The notes under the pieces are model-generated. The model was given only the letters and a program-made list of their open reading frames with translations, did no database searches and was not told the origin of the DNA. Made by a program: the position numbers and the translations under genes. From positions 1 through 31,166 of the forward strand of contig DATKGB010000198.1 of the NCBI GenBank assembly GCA_035544315.1: a stretch of 31,166 nucleotides of DNA. The letters are read 5' to 3'. This DNA is from JALYSX01 sp035544315 (GTDB lineage Bacteria; Vulcanimicrobiota; Vulcanimicrobiia; Vulcanimicrobiales; Vulcanimicrobiaceae). This document shows, in pieces, positions 1 through 8,749 of this stretch (positions within the stretch are counted from its first letter, which is position 1; each line of letters starts with the position of its first letter).

Positions 1-118
1 GGGGGATGCGCACGAAGATCGGCAGGTGCGGCTCAATCGCCGAACAGACCACCGCGCACGGCAGGTCCTTCGGTAGTTGCGCCCCGTCCGCGCTACGCGT
101 TAAGGCTGGGAGCGTCAC
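1..118 (-). CDS. Partial unrecognised protein, third gene of the TIGR04255 set
   Basis: An open frame runs from a GTG at 118 to the left edge without a stop, giving 39 residues that begin VTLPALTRSADG and include QLPKDLPCAVVC. The start lies inside the last 26 bases of the preceding gene, in another frame, as expected for a coupled downstream cistron. The composition looks protein-like, but I recognise no family from so short a piece. No clear Shine-Dalgarno motif precedes the GTG. The alternative is chance read-through of a non-coding tail; the close packing of the two upstream genes makes a real gene somewhat more likely. Confidence 0.4.
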   Translation of the reverse strand, partial: MTLPALTRSADGAQLPKDLPCAVVCSAIEPHLPIFVRIP

Positions 119-821
119 CGCGCGTCGCTAAGAGGCTTTCCATCGCGTCGTAGGCGGATTGACGATTCACAGGATCGGCGTCGTGGAGAAAGTGCTCGAT
201 GTACGCCGCGCATCGATCGATCGCCGGATGACCAGCCTCGACGAAGCCCAGGCCTCCCAGCACGATGTTGACGGCCTTTCTGGCGTAGAGCGGTTCCAGC
301 GCGTCCAGGATCGTTTCGAGCCAGCGCCCGAAGAGCAGTGTCCCGCCGATCGAGCGCGACAGCAAGCCCATCGCGCGCTCCTGCGCGTCAACCCCAGGGA
401 TGCCAAGCGCAATCGAGATAATCTGCGGTACGGTCGGCGCTGCCGCTACCACGAGGTCGAAGACGCGGTCACGTAGGCTATCCTGCTCGATGCGGAAGTA
501 GACCTCAAGCGCAGTAGCCTCGAGCCGCGACGCGACGCCGCTCGCATGGCCAAAGTCGATACGCAGCGCCAGGTTAGGCGCGGCGGCGGCGTTACCGGGA
601 TCACCCGCGGCGAGGCCACCATCAAGGTCATCGTCGACGAGGACCACGTAGTCCGCATCTGTCGCAGCCGCGTGGCGAACAGTGACGTGAGTCCCGACCG
701 CTCGCGATGCGCCGAACATACTCCGCGCGAAGGTACTTTCCCAAGACGACCAGGTGCCGCCCTCGGTGAGCGTGATCGCGTCACCAGGCTCCGTACTCGC
801 CCATACCGCGAGCTCAGACAT
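93..821 (-). CDS. Hypothetical protein (242 aa) paired with TIGR04255
   Basis: The protein begins MSELAVWAS at an ATG that overlaps the end of the TIGR04255 gene by 8 bases; a longer in-frame extension to 953 would lie entirely over that gene and is rejected. It has no signal peptide and no obvious transmembrane segment. The middle contains an acidic stretch (LVDDDLDGG) and the rest looks like a mixed alpha/beta cytosolic protein. I do not recognise the family and assign no function. Its tight overlap with TIGR04255 suggests that the two products are made together and may act together. This is inference from gene order only. Confidence 0.7.
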   Translation of the reverse strand: MSELAVWASTEPGDAITLTEGGTWSSWESTFARSMFGASRAVGTHVTVRHAAATDADYVVLVDDDLDGGLAAGDPGNAAAAPNLALRIDFGHASGVASRLEATALEVYFRIEQDSLRDRVFDLVVAAAPTVPQIISIALGIPGVDAQERAMGLLSRSIGGTLLFGRWLETILDALEPLYARKAVNIVLGGLGFVEAGHPAIDRCAAYIEHFLHDADPVNRQSAYDAMESLLATRGDAPSLNA

Positions 822-1584
822 TAAAGCCCCACGCGCGCAACCACTCCGGACGCACGAGCTTGTTCCACGCCCAATGCACCTTGTCGTGCGCGGCCGCAAA
901 GAATGCCCGCACCGTCTCCTCATTGTCCATCGCTTGCGTTTCGATCGCACCAATCGTCATCTCGAAGTTGGTAAAGGGCTTCTGCGTCGTCATGCGGATC
1001 GAAGGCCGCGCGTTCACCGCGAGCTTGAGATTCTCGGCGGGAAAGGCGAACCGGAACTGCGTGGACCAAATTTCGGGCTCAGGAAAGTCCTTACGCCACT
1101 CCTTCTCACGAAAGATGAAGATCGGCGTGGTCAGTGTGTCGAGGTCGGCGATCTGGTCGATGTAGGTAAGCGCGAGTTCTTCTAGCTTGGGTTTGACGGT
1201 CGTCACTTCGGCAAGAAGGCCCATAAAGGCACCCCAGAGCCGCTGCCACTCCGCGAAGAGCGCGTCAAAGCCAGGGTAACGATCATCGTCTGCGCGCCGA
1301 CGCCAATTGAAGATGAAGCGATCTTGCTGCAGTTGCACGAGCAGCCGACCATCGTCGCTCTCGAACCAGAGTCTGGGCACGGCGGAAACATCAAAGACCA
1401 TATTGCCGCCCTCAGGGCCTGTCGGGCGCGCGATACCCGGCTGCACCGAGTTGATCGGGTACTGCTCGCGGATCCGGTCGTAGAACCGCCCGAAATGCAC
1501 AACGGAGAACTCCGGCGCATCAAAGCGCGTAGCAAAGACCACCTCATTGATAGGAGCCCTTGCCGGCTTCGCCTCATCAGTCAC
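814..1584 (-). CDS. TIGR04255 family protein
   Basis: The 256-aa protein has the features I associate with TIGR04255, a family described as sporadically distributed and of unknown function: an N-terminal P-I-x-E-V-V-F-x-x-R-F segment (PINEVVFATRF, residues 11-21) and a central LTYIDQI motif. It is predicted to be cytosolic. The ATG at 1584 has GGAAGG upstream at 11-base spacing, rather long, and a GTG codon sits directly before it. It is the first gene of a three-gene overlapping set. The family is usually accessory rather than core, which fits its position beside the broken comEC. The molecular role is unknown. Confidence 0.75.
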   Translation of the reverse strand: MTDEAKPARAPINEVVFATRFDAPEFSVVHFGRFYDRIREQYPINSVQPGIARPTGPEGGNMVFDVSAVPRLWFESDDGRLLVQLQQDRFIFNWRRRADDDRYPGFDALFAEWQRLWGAFMGLLAEVTTVKPKLEELALTYIDQIADLDTLTTPIFIFREKEWRKDFPEPEIWSTQFRFAFPAENLKLAVNARPSIRMTTQKPFTNFEMTIGAIETQAMDNEETVRAFFAAAHDKVHWAWNKLVRPEWLRAWGFNV

Positions 1585-1678
1585 GTGAACGACCTTCCAC
1601 GACCCTCACTACCCACCCTTGGCCCAGCTGGTTTCATACCCCCGCCCCCGTCCAAACCTCGGACTCCACGTGGTAATG

Positions 1679-1704
1679 CCACTTGACCAGGAAAGGTTCA
1701 GTGG
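1679..1704. repeat. Imperfect inverted repeat near the comEC junction
   Basis: The arms CCACTTGACC (1679-1688) and GGTTCAGTGG (1695-1704) pair at 8 of 10 positions around a 6-base loop. It could be a protein binding site or a weak hairpin upstream of the TIGR04255 gene. Function is unknown. Confidence 0.35.
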
Positions 1705-1765
1705 GCGGGTGGCAATCGCACCGTGGAAGGCTGCTGACGCGGCGTCCGTCTTAACCGACGTAGCA

Positions 1766-1783
1766 GCTATTTTTCGTCATAGC
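1766..1783. repeat. AT-rich inverted repeat at the comEC break
   Basis: The arms GCTAT (1766-1770) and ATAGC (1779-1783) flank an 8-base T-rich spacer, directly after the premature stop of comEC. It may mark a recombination site or a short hairpin. With 5-base arms, chance is a real possibility. Confidence 0.3.
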
Positions 1784-1784
1784 A

Positions 1785-3908
1785 TTAGTTTCCGGTATAA
1801 CGCAGCACGTCGGCGTGCAGATCGACGCCCTCGGCGAGAAAACGCTGCTCCGCCGACGTGCCTGCGTCACCGGTAAACAGCATGCGGAACGAACCGTACT
1901 GCAGAATGAACGCGATCGAATTGTCATTGATATCGTTGGTTCCACCGGTGATAAACGGCAGAGACGGGCCGATGAACGTTAGCGTGACATCGTCGTCGGT
2001 GCGCCAAATATCGCCTGCGCGACCATCGAGAATCGGGACGCCGGCGGCGCGTGCCGTAGCGATCGCGTCGTGATATGCCGAACCGCCATAGCGTTGGCCG
2101 GAATCGGCGAGTTTGCCGACCCTAAGCCAACGCAGGACCGGCGCTACCCCGCCCGCGTGATCGCCGTGCGGATGCGATAACACGATCGCGTCGAGAGCGT
2201 GGATTCCATGACGCAGCAGAAACGGCACGACGATGCGTTCGCCCACGCGCTCGGCCGATGAATCGCCGGGCGTTTGCGCGCCGCGTTCGAGTTGACCGCC
2301 GGCGTCGACCAACAGGGTATGACCGCCCGGCGTCTGCACGACGATCGCATCGGCCTGCCCGACATCGAGGGCGGTGATGCGCAAGCGATGGTCGCCGACG
2401 CGTGGTGGCCACAAAACCAAGGCGATGGCCACGAATGCGACCAGCGCGCACGGTCGGTAGCGGTTGCGCTTGATTAACGCGACCGCACTTACGACCGCGA
2501 CATCGTAGAGGGCGATGCACCACGGCGGAGCCGGCGTCATCGGAATCCGTGCGACCGGCAACGACGAGATCGTCTGCACGACGCCAAGCATCCACGCCAG
2601 ACACCAACCGTTGAGATTGGCGCACCCTTGCGCCAACGGCGCGAACGGTGCGAGCAACAGCTGTGCCCCGCCCAAGAGCATCGAGAGACCGACGATCGGA
2701 ACGACCAGGACGTTCGCGACGATCGCGTAGGGTGCGAACTGCAAGAAGACCGCGGCACCGACGGGCCAGGTACCGATCTGCGTGGCGATCGCCAGCGATA
2801 TCGCTTCGCGAAGCCTGTCCGGGAGTTCCGCGTGTGCGGTTATCCACGCCTTCAGGGGCTCGGCGCAGACCAGGATCGCACCGACGCACGAGAACGAGAG
2901 CAAGAACGACGCGCCGGTGACATCCAACGGGCGCGCCAATGCGATGATGCCCGCCGCGATCGCATATGCGTTCCACGACAGCGCGGAGCGGCCGCACGCG
3001 CGCGCGATCAGTGCGACGGTGAGCATAGTTGCCGCCCGCAGCACCGGAATGTGGCCGCCGGCAAAGAACGCATACGTCCACGCGCATGCGATGGCCGCAA
3101 TGGCAGCGGCGCTTCGCGGGGTTCGCAGCCATTCGAGCAGCCAAATTATCAGCGCGACGACGACGCCGAGATGGAGCCCCGCGGTGACCAAGATATGTAC
3201 CGTGCCGGTTTCTTGGAACTCGGCTCGCGCGTCGGGCGGAAGCGCGCTTTTTTCGCCCCAGAGTTCTCCCGCGGCAATCGAAGCTTGCGGTTCGCCCAAA
3301 CGTTCGCGCAGTTGGGTCAACGCCCAGCCGTGGGCGCGCGCGAGCCATTGACGCCAGTCGCCGCGCCGATCGGGCAGCGCTGCCATCACCTGTGCCGAAG
3401 CGAGGCGCGCGGCGATGCCGCGTTCGCGTTCGATCTCGCGTTCGCTTGGCTCGCCGGGGTTCCGTGCATCATCGAACGGGTCGATACGGCCGCGCACCAA
3501 CAAACGCGCGCCTAAGGCTGGAGCGCTGCCGCGTTCGTTAACGGTAACCGTAGGACCGTCGTCGATAGCAAACGTGTAGGATGCGTTGCCGTTAGCGCCG
3601 TCACGGTCGTCGCCGATGACCGTGCCGGGGTAACGCGCGGTAGGCTGCTGCGCAACGAGCGGTTCGTTGGCGCGTTGTATCCATGCATCGCTCCAGCCGG
3701 CGAGCAGCGCGACGGTCAGTACAACCTCGAACGTCGCGTTGCGGCGTGGTCCGAATGCAAGCGCGACGCCCAATACGGCGACGCCCAAAGCGACCGCGGC
3801 GCGCCCGTCCGGCGATAGCGGCGCCGCCAGCGCGCAGCCGAGCACGATCGCGCTTGCGAGCAGAGCGATTCCAAAGGCGGGCATCCACGATCCAACTGCG
3901 ACCGGCAT
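1785..3908 (-). pseudogene. comEC: DNA internalization protein ComEC/Rec2, truncated at the C-terminus
   Basis: ComEC forms the inner-membrane channel for single-stranded DNA in natural transformation. The 707 residues show an N-terminal DUF4131 region (about 1-190), a multi-spanning competence domain (about 205-490, with HILVTAGLHLGVV) and a metallo-beta-lactamase-like domain (from about 510: ALDVGQADA, LLVDAGG, LSHPHGDHAGG, LFTGDAG). Family members continue after the ADVL segment with a GHHGS motif and some 60-80 more residues. Here the reading goes ADVLRYTGN and stops. The C-terminal metal-ligand and fold-closing part is therefore missing, coincident with the accessory junction. The start at 3908 has no strong Shine-Dalgarno motif; an ATG at 3884 is an alternative. 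The truncated gene is probably inactive, though the channel domain is intact. Confidence 0.85.
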
Positions 3909-3957
3909 CCCCGGCGCCTAGGCTCCGCACGTAGCGCTTCGAAAATCTTATGGAAGT

Positions 3958-3987
3958 AGCACGTTCATCACGCGTCGTACACGTGCT
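3958..3987. repeat. Inverted repeat between comEC and the epimerase gene
   Basis: Perfect 7-base arms AGCACGT (3958-3964) and ACGTGCT (3981-3987) are separated by 16 bases in the divergent intergenic region (3909-4047). The layout suits an operator or a leader hairpin for either gene. I could not place convincing -35/-10 boxes around it. Confidence 0.35.
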
Positions 3988-4047
3988 TCGACTTCAAAAT
4001 CGCGTGAAAGTAGGGCTTGAACTCGGGGCGGCGAACCTGCCGCGTTC

Positions 4048-4986
4048 ATGCGTATCATCGTTACGGGCGGCGCCGGCTTTATCGGCTCGCATATCGTCGA
4101 GGTTTATCTCGCGCAAGGTCACGACGTCTTGGTGGTCGATTCGCTGTGGGAGCACGGCGGCGGACGGCGGCAGAACCTACCCGAACGTGCGTCGTTCGTG
4201 CATCAGGATATTCGCGAAGAGAGCCTCGCGCGAATTTTCCAAGAATTTAGACCCGAGATCGTCAACCACCACGCCGCGCAGCATTCCGTAGCGATCTCGT
4301 CGCGCGATCCGATCTACGATGCGGAAGTTAACGTGCGCGGTTTGCTCAACGTGCTGGAGAATAGCGTCAAGGCCGGTGTGAAGAAGTTCGTCTTCGCGTC
4401 CAGCGGGGCGACTTTCGGAACGCCCGACAGACTGCCGATGAACGAGAAGTCGCCGCAACGGCCGACCTCACCCTACGGCATCACCAAGATGGTCGCCGAA
4501 CATTACCTGCGCTTTTATCGCGACGAGCACGGCCTGGATTTCACGGCGCTGCGATATGGCAACGTCTATGGCCCGCGCCAGGATCCCAACGGCGAAGCCG
4601 GAGTAATCGCGATCTTTATCGGGAAATTCTTGGCGCGACAGGGCGTTCGTATCGATTGGGACGGCGAGCAGACGCGCGATTACGTCTACGTCAAGGACGT
4701 GGCCCGGCTTAACGTCGCGGCGCTCGATCGCGGCGGCGGCGGTTTCTACTGCATCGGGACGAACAAGCGCACCTCCGTCAACGAAATCTTCACGGCGCTC
4801 GTCGAGATCAGCGGCTTTAGCGCGCCGACTACAACCGGACCCAAACGCCCCGGTGACGCGCGCGACGCGCAATTCGATCCGGCCCTAGCCGAGGCCGAGC
4901 TCGGCTGGACGCCGACGACCAAACTGCTCGATGGGATGCGCGAAACGTACGACTACTTCGCGGCACTCGCCCCGAGGGGCATTTAG
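4048..4986 (+). CDS. NAD-dependent epimerase/dehydratase, UDP-glucose 4-epimerase-like
   Basis: A 312-aa extended short-chain dehydrogenase. The Rossmann glycine motif GGAGFIGS is at residues 7-14, the catalytic SS pair at 118-119 (FASSGATFG) and the YxxxK pair at Y143/K147 (YGITK). RYGNVYGPRQ and DYVYVKDVAR match the GalE/nucleotide-sugar epimerase group. It probably interconverts a UDP-sugar for surface polysaccharide or lipid glycosylation; the exact sugar cannot be read from sequence. It stands alone on the plus strand, and its TAG shares four bases with the TAA of the convergent FAD gene. No clear Shine-Dalgarno motif precedes the ATG. Confidence 0.9.
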   Translation: MRIIVTGGAGFIGSHIVEVYLAQGHDVLVVDSLWEHGGGRRQNLPERASFVHQDIREESLARIFQEFRPEIVNHHAAQHSVAISSRDPIYDAEVNVRGLLNVLENSVKAGVKKFVFASSGATFGTPDRLPMNEKSPQRPTSPYGITKMVAEHYLRFYRDEHGLDFTALRYGNVYGPRQDPNGEAGVIAIFIGKFLARQGVRIDWDGEQTRDYVYVKDVARLNVAALDRGGGGFYCIGTNKRTSVNEIFTALVEISGFSAPTTTGPKRPGDARDAQFDPALAEAELGWTPTTKLLDGMRETYDYFAALAPRGI

Positions 4987-6197
4987 CCGGGCAATACCTC
5001 GGGCGTACGTACGTGTTCGGGCCGCACGCCGACGCCGACGATATACGCCGGGATACTTTGAAGTGGCGGAACGTGCTGCAGCAATCGCAGCACCAACGGA
5101 AGCTTGGAAATCGCACCGCCGGTCAGTACGCGCTTGACCAGGCGTTCCTGCACGAAGATCTGTCCCCGTTGGATGACCTTTGCGGGAAACTCGCGGCGAC
5201 GCTGCACTTCGCGTAGATCGTTGGTGTCGAGCGTGCCGTCGCGCAGCGGCGCTGCGAGCAGGTTCGCCGACGCCACCGCGTCTTGAATCGCCAGATTAAT
5301 GCCGACGCCGCCGATCGGCGACATCGCGTGCGAGGCATCGCCGATGCAGAGTAAGCCGTCGCGATACCACTTCGCCAGGCGATCGATCTTTACGGTCAAG
5401 AGGCTGACTTGCGTCCAATCCTGGATCTCGTTGATGCGATCGCTCAGGAACGGCGCCGTGGCGACCATCATTCGACGCAGTGCGTCGATGCCGGCGGTTT
5501 GCAGTTCCGGGAACGTTCCCTTGGCGATCACGAATGCTACTTGCCAATAGTCGCCGCGATCGAGGCTAACCAGCAAGCGACCGTCGCGAATGTTGCCGAA
5601 CGTTTGGCGCGGACCGTTCGGATCGCGCGAAATGCGCATCCACAAGACGTCCATCGGCGCGCCGAAGTCCTCCACCGTGAGGCCGGACAGCGCGCGGACC
5701 GTCGAGCTGCGGCCGTCCGCGCCAACGACCAAGTCGGCTTTGATCTCTACGGGACCGTCGGGTGTCTGAGCGCGCACGCCGCTAATCCGCTCGCCGTCGC
5801 GCAAAAGTTCGGTTACATCGGCCTGCATCATCACGCGAAAGCCGGCGTACTTCTTGCCTTGCTCGGCCAAGAAATCTAGGAAGTCCCACTGCGGCATCAA
5901 CGCGATAAACTTCGAATGGGTCGGCAGACGCGAAAAATCGGCGATCGTGACGAGCCGATCGTCGATGGATCCGGTCAGCTGCGTCAGCTCGTTGTGCGGC
6001 CGCGCGAGAAACGCGTCGAGCAGGCCCAACTCGTACATCAGCTGCAGCGTCGACGGGTGGATCGTGTCGCCCCGAAAGTCGCGGAAGAAGTCGGCGTGCT
6101 TCTCGACGACTGCGACTTCGATCCCGGCGCGCGCCAAGAGAAAGCCCAGCATCATGCCGGCCGGTCCGCCGCCGGCAATCGCGCAGCGGACGTTCAC
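4983..6197 (-). CDS. FAD-dependent monooxygenase (UbiH/PHBH-type)
   Basis: A 404-aa class A flavoprotein hydroxylase (FAD_binding_3, PF01494). The dinucleotide-binding GGGPAG is at residues 9-14, the DG motif in LVVGADGRSSTVR near 160-172 and the FAD-ribityl GD motif in CIGDASHAMSPIGGVG near 287-302. Such enzymes hydroxylate aromatic or polyketide substrates with NAD(P)H and O2; the substrate here is unknown. Translation starts at a GTG overlapping the leuS stop by four bases (GTGA), so it is probably translated by coupling to leuS. Pairing with leucyl-tRNA synthetase gives no clear pathway clue. The 3' end overlaps the convergent epimerase gene by 4 bases. Confidence 0.9.
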   Translation of the reverse strand: MNVRCAIAGGGPAGMMLGFLLARAGIEVAVVEKHADFFRDFRGDTIHPSTLQLMYELGLLDAFLARPHNELTQLTGSIDDRLVTIADFSRLPTHSKFIALMPQWDFLDFLAEQGKKYAGFRVMMQADVTELLRDGERISGVRAQTPDGPVEIKADLVVGADGRSSTVRALSGLTVEDFGAPMDVLWMRISRDPNGPRQTFGNIRDGRLLVSLDRGDYWQVAFVIAKGTFPELQTAGIDALRRMMVATAPFLSDRINEIQDWTQVSLLTVKIDRLAKWYRDGLLCIGDASHAMSPIGGVGINLAIQDAVASANLLAAPLRDGTLDTNDLREVQRRREFPAKVIQRGQIFVQERLVKRVLTGGAISKLPLVLRLLQHVPPLQSIPAYIVGVGVRPEHVRTPEVLPG

Positions 6198-8677
6198 CCC
6201 ACCACCAAGTTGAGCAGTTTGTCGGGGATGAAGATCTGCTTGCGGACTTCCTTGCCCTCCAAGTGTTGGCGCAGCCCGGCGTGGGCCAACGCCGCCGCCA
6301 ACGCCTCGATTTGTCCGGTACCAGTCGGCAGTGCCATGCGCGCGCGCACTTTACCGTTGACCTGAACGACCAGCGTGATTTCGTCTTGGGCCAGCGCGCG
6401 GTCGTCGACCTCGAGATAGCGCTCGAGGTGAACCGAGCCGGCGTGCCCCATGCGCGACCACAACTCTTCGGCTATATGCGGTGCGAACGGCGCGATCGTC
6501 AACGGCAGGGCGCGTGCGGCGTAACGCACGGCCGCCGAGTCGGGGCGCTCGCGCGTCAACGCCGTCAGTGCATTCACGTACTCGTCGAACTTGGCGATCG
6601 TCGCGTTGTAGTGAAAGCGTCGCGATGCCGTTTCGTCGATTGCCGATTTGGCCGCAACGTGGACCGCGCGAATTAAGGCTTGCTCCCGCGCGTCGGCCAT
6701 CGGAGGCAGTTCGCGCAGCGGGATCGCTTGAGACAGGTTGTTTTCCAAGTGTGGCTCGCAGGCGCGCCAGATGCGGTTGATCATGCGTACGCGCCCGCTG
6801 ATACCCTCGTCACTCCATTCCATCGTGTCTTCGGGCGGCGTCGCGTACAGCAAAAACAGGCGCATCGCGTCGACGCCGTTGGTCTCCGCGGTTTCGTCGA
6901 TGCCGATCACGTTGGCGCTGGACTTAGACATTTTCGCGCCGTTACGCAGCAGCATGCCCTGGTGGAACAGCCGTTCGAATGGTTCGTCACGACCGGTCAC
7001 CCAACCGCGGTCGTGGAAAAATTTGTAGAAGAACCGAGAATACAGCAGATGCAGCACGGCGTGTTCGGCGCCGCCGATGTATTGGTCGACGTTCATCCAG
7101 CGCGCGGCCTTGTCGGCAGCCCACGGAGCGCGATCGTTATGCGGATCGAGGTAGCGCAGATAGTACCACGACGACTCGAAGAACGTATCCATCGTGTCGC
7201 TCTCGCGCCGGGCCGGGCCGCCGCATTTCGGGCAGGTCGTGTTGACGAACGCCGGATCGCGAGCCAGCGGCGAACCTTCGCCGGTAATCGGCACGTCGGG
7301 CGGCAGCAGCACCGGTAACTGGTCGTCGGGCACGGGGACTTCGCCGTCGCGCTCGCAGTAAACGATCGGAATCGGCGTTCCCCAATAGCGCTGTCGCGAC
7401 ACCAGCCAATCGCGCAGTTTGTAGTTAACGGTTTTGCTGCCCACGCCCATGGCCATCAGGCGTTCGGCGATCCCTTCGCGCGCTCGCGCGCTGGACATGC
7501 CGGTGAAATCGTCCGAGGCGATCAGGTGCCCGTCGTCGAGGAATGCGGCGTCCAACGGTCCGTCGATCTCGGCGCCCTGCGGGGCGATCGTCTGCGCGAC
7601 CGCCAATCCGTGCTTGTGAGCAAACTCAAAATCGCGCTGGTCGTGCGCGGGAACGCCCATGACCGCACCGGTGCCGTAGTCGGCTAACACATAATTCGTA
7701 ACCCAAATCGGAATGCGCTCGTGCGAAAGCGGATGGATCGCAAACGCACCGGTAAATAGCCCCTGCTTTTCCATCAGCGACGTGCGTTCGAGCTCGGACT
7801 TGGAGCTCAGCGATTGGGCGAACGCGTCGATCTGCGCGGCTCGTTCGCTCGAAACGATCGCTTTGATCGCGGTGACGGCAGGATGTTCGGGCGCGACTGC
7901 CAGGAACGTCACGCCGAAGATCGTATCGACGCGCGTCGTGAAGACGGCGATGTGGACGTCGGCGCCCTCGACGGCCAACGAAAATTGTACGCCTTCGCTG
8001 CGTCCGATCCAATTGCGTTGCGCGGTCTTGGTCCGCTCGGGCCAACCGGGCAAGCCGTCGAGGTCGGCCAGCAAGCGGTCCGCAAAATCGGTGATCTTGA
8101 GAAACCACTGCGATAGGTTGCGGCGTTCGACGGCATGTCCGCAGCGCCAACACGTTCCGTCGATGACCTGCTCGTTGGCCAACACGGTTTGATCTTGCGG
8201 GCACCAGTTCACCGGCGCTTGACGTTTATAGGCTAGCCCGCGTTCGTACAGGCGCAAGAACAACCACTGATTCCAACGGTAATATTCGGGGTCGCAGGTG
8301 GCGATCTCGCGCGTCGAGTCGTACGACGTTCCCATCAGCCGCACTTGGCGACGCATATTGTCGATGTTCGCGCGCGTCCAGCTGGCGGGGTCGACGCCGC
8401 GCTGGATTGCGGCGTTTTCGGCCGGCAGACCGAATGCGTCCCAGCCCATCGGATTGATGACGTCGTAACCGAGCATGCGGGACATGCGCGAAACCGCATC
8501 GCCCAGCGTGTAGTTCTTGGCGTGGCCCACATGCAGATCGCCGGATGGATACGGCAGCATCACCAGCGTGTAATATTTCTTGCGCGCGTCGGGCGCGTCG
8601 GCGGCCGTAAAGGTGCCGTCGTGCTGCCAGCGTTCTTGCCAACGCCGTTCGACTTGCCGGAAATCGTATTGGGCCAT
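6194..8677 (-). CDS. leuS: Leucyl-tRNA synthetase
   Basis: An 827-aa class Ia synthetase that charges tRNA-Leu in the cytoplasm. The HIGH-type signature is HVGH (residues 49-52, within PYPSGDLHVGHAKN), and KMSKS appears as GAKMSKSSANVIG near residue 580. Between them lie zinc-finger-like cysteine pairs and the CP1 editing domain, and the anticodon-binding domain closes the C-terminus. Length is normal for the bacterial enzyme. The start MAQYDFRQVERRW at 8677 matches the usual N-terminus. The frame stays open upstream to 9214, but that extension is low-complexity Arg/Pro sequence antisense to comEA. A promoter ending seven bases before the ATG suggests a leaderless message. Confidence 0.97.
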   Translation of the reverse strand: MAQYDFRQVERRWQERWQHDGTFTAADAPDARKKYYTLVMLPYPSGDLHVGHAKNYTLGDAVSRMSRMLGYDVINPMGWDAFGLPAENAAIQRGVDPASWTRANIDNMRRQVRLMGTSYDSTREIATCDPEYYRWNQWLFLRLYERGLAYKRQAPVNWCPQDQTVLANEQVIDGTCWRCGHAVERRNLSQWFLKITDFADRLLADLDGLPGWPERTKTAQRNWIGRSEGVQFSLAVEGADVHIAVFTTRVDTIFGVTFLAVAPEHPAVTAIKAIVSSERAAQIDAFAQSLSSKSELERTSLMEKQGLFTGAFAIHPLSHERIPIWVTNYVLADYGTGAVMGVPAHDQRDFEFAHKHGLAVAQTIAPQGAEIDGPLDAAFLDDGHLIASDDFTGMSSARAREGIAERLMAMGVGSKTVNYKLRDWLVSRQRYWGTPIPIVYCERDGEVPVPDDQLPVLLPPDVPITGEGSPLARDPAFVNTTCPKCGGPARRESDTMDTFFESSWYYLRYLDPHNDRAPWAADKAARWMNVDQYIGGAEHAVLHLLYSRFFYKFFHDRGWVTGRDEPFERLFHQGMLLRNGAKMSKSSANVIGIDETAETNGVDAMRLFLLYATPPEDTMEWSDEGISGRVRMINRIWRACEPHLENNLSQAIPLRELPPMADAREQALIRAVHVAAKSAIDETASRRFHYNATIAKFDEYVNALTALTRERPDSAAVRYAARALPLTIAPFAPHIAEELWSRMGHAGSVHLERYLEVDDRALAQDEITLVVQVNGKVRARMALPTGTGQIEALAAALAHAGLRQHLEGKEVRKQIFIPDKLLNLVVG

Positions 8678-8684
8678 ACGCAGG

Positions 8685-8713
8685 ATGGTAGCCGATTGCG
8701 CCGCGCACGTCAC
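8685..8713 (-). promoter_or_regulatory. Candidate leuS promoter, possibly leaderless
   Basis: On the minus strand GTGACG (8708-8713) and TACCAT (8685-8690) form -35 and -10 boxes with 17-base spacing, each 4/6 to consensus. Transcription would start about seven bases on, at or next to the A of the leuS ATG (8677). No Shine-Dalgarno motif is present in that gap, which fits a leaderless transcript. Confidence 0.4.
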
Positions 8714-8749
8714 CCTTTCTGAGTCGCAGGGAGCGTGGGATGGGAAGGC

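Larger units (their letters stand above)
1585..1784. other. Non-coding junction between the accessory set and truncated comEC
   Basis: About 200 bases with no convincing gene. The part next to comEC (roughly 1766-1803) is clearly richer in A and T than its surroundings and carries a short dyad. Another imperfect dyad lies at 1679-1704, and a CCACGTGG palindrome at 1666-1673. The promoter for the TIGR04255 gene should lie here. The abrupt loss of ComEC coding homology at its right-hand edge suggests the end of an inserted segment, but no integrase or second junction is visible in the window. Confidence 0.5.
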
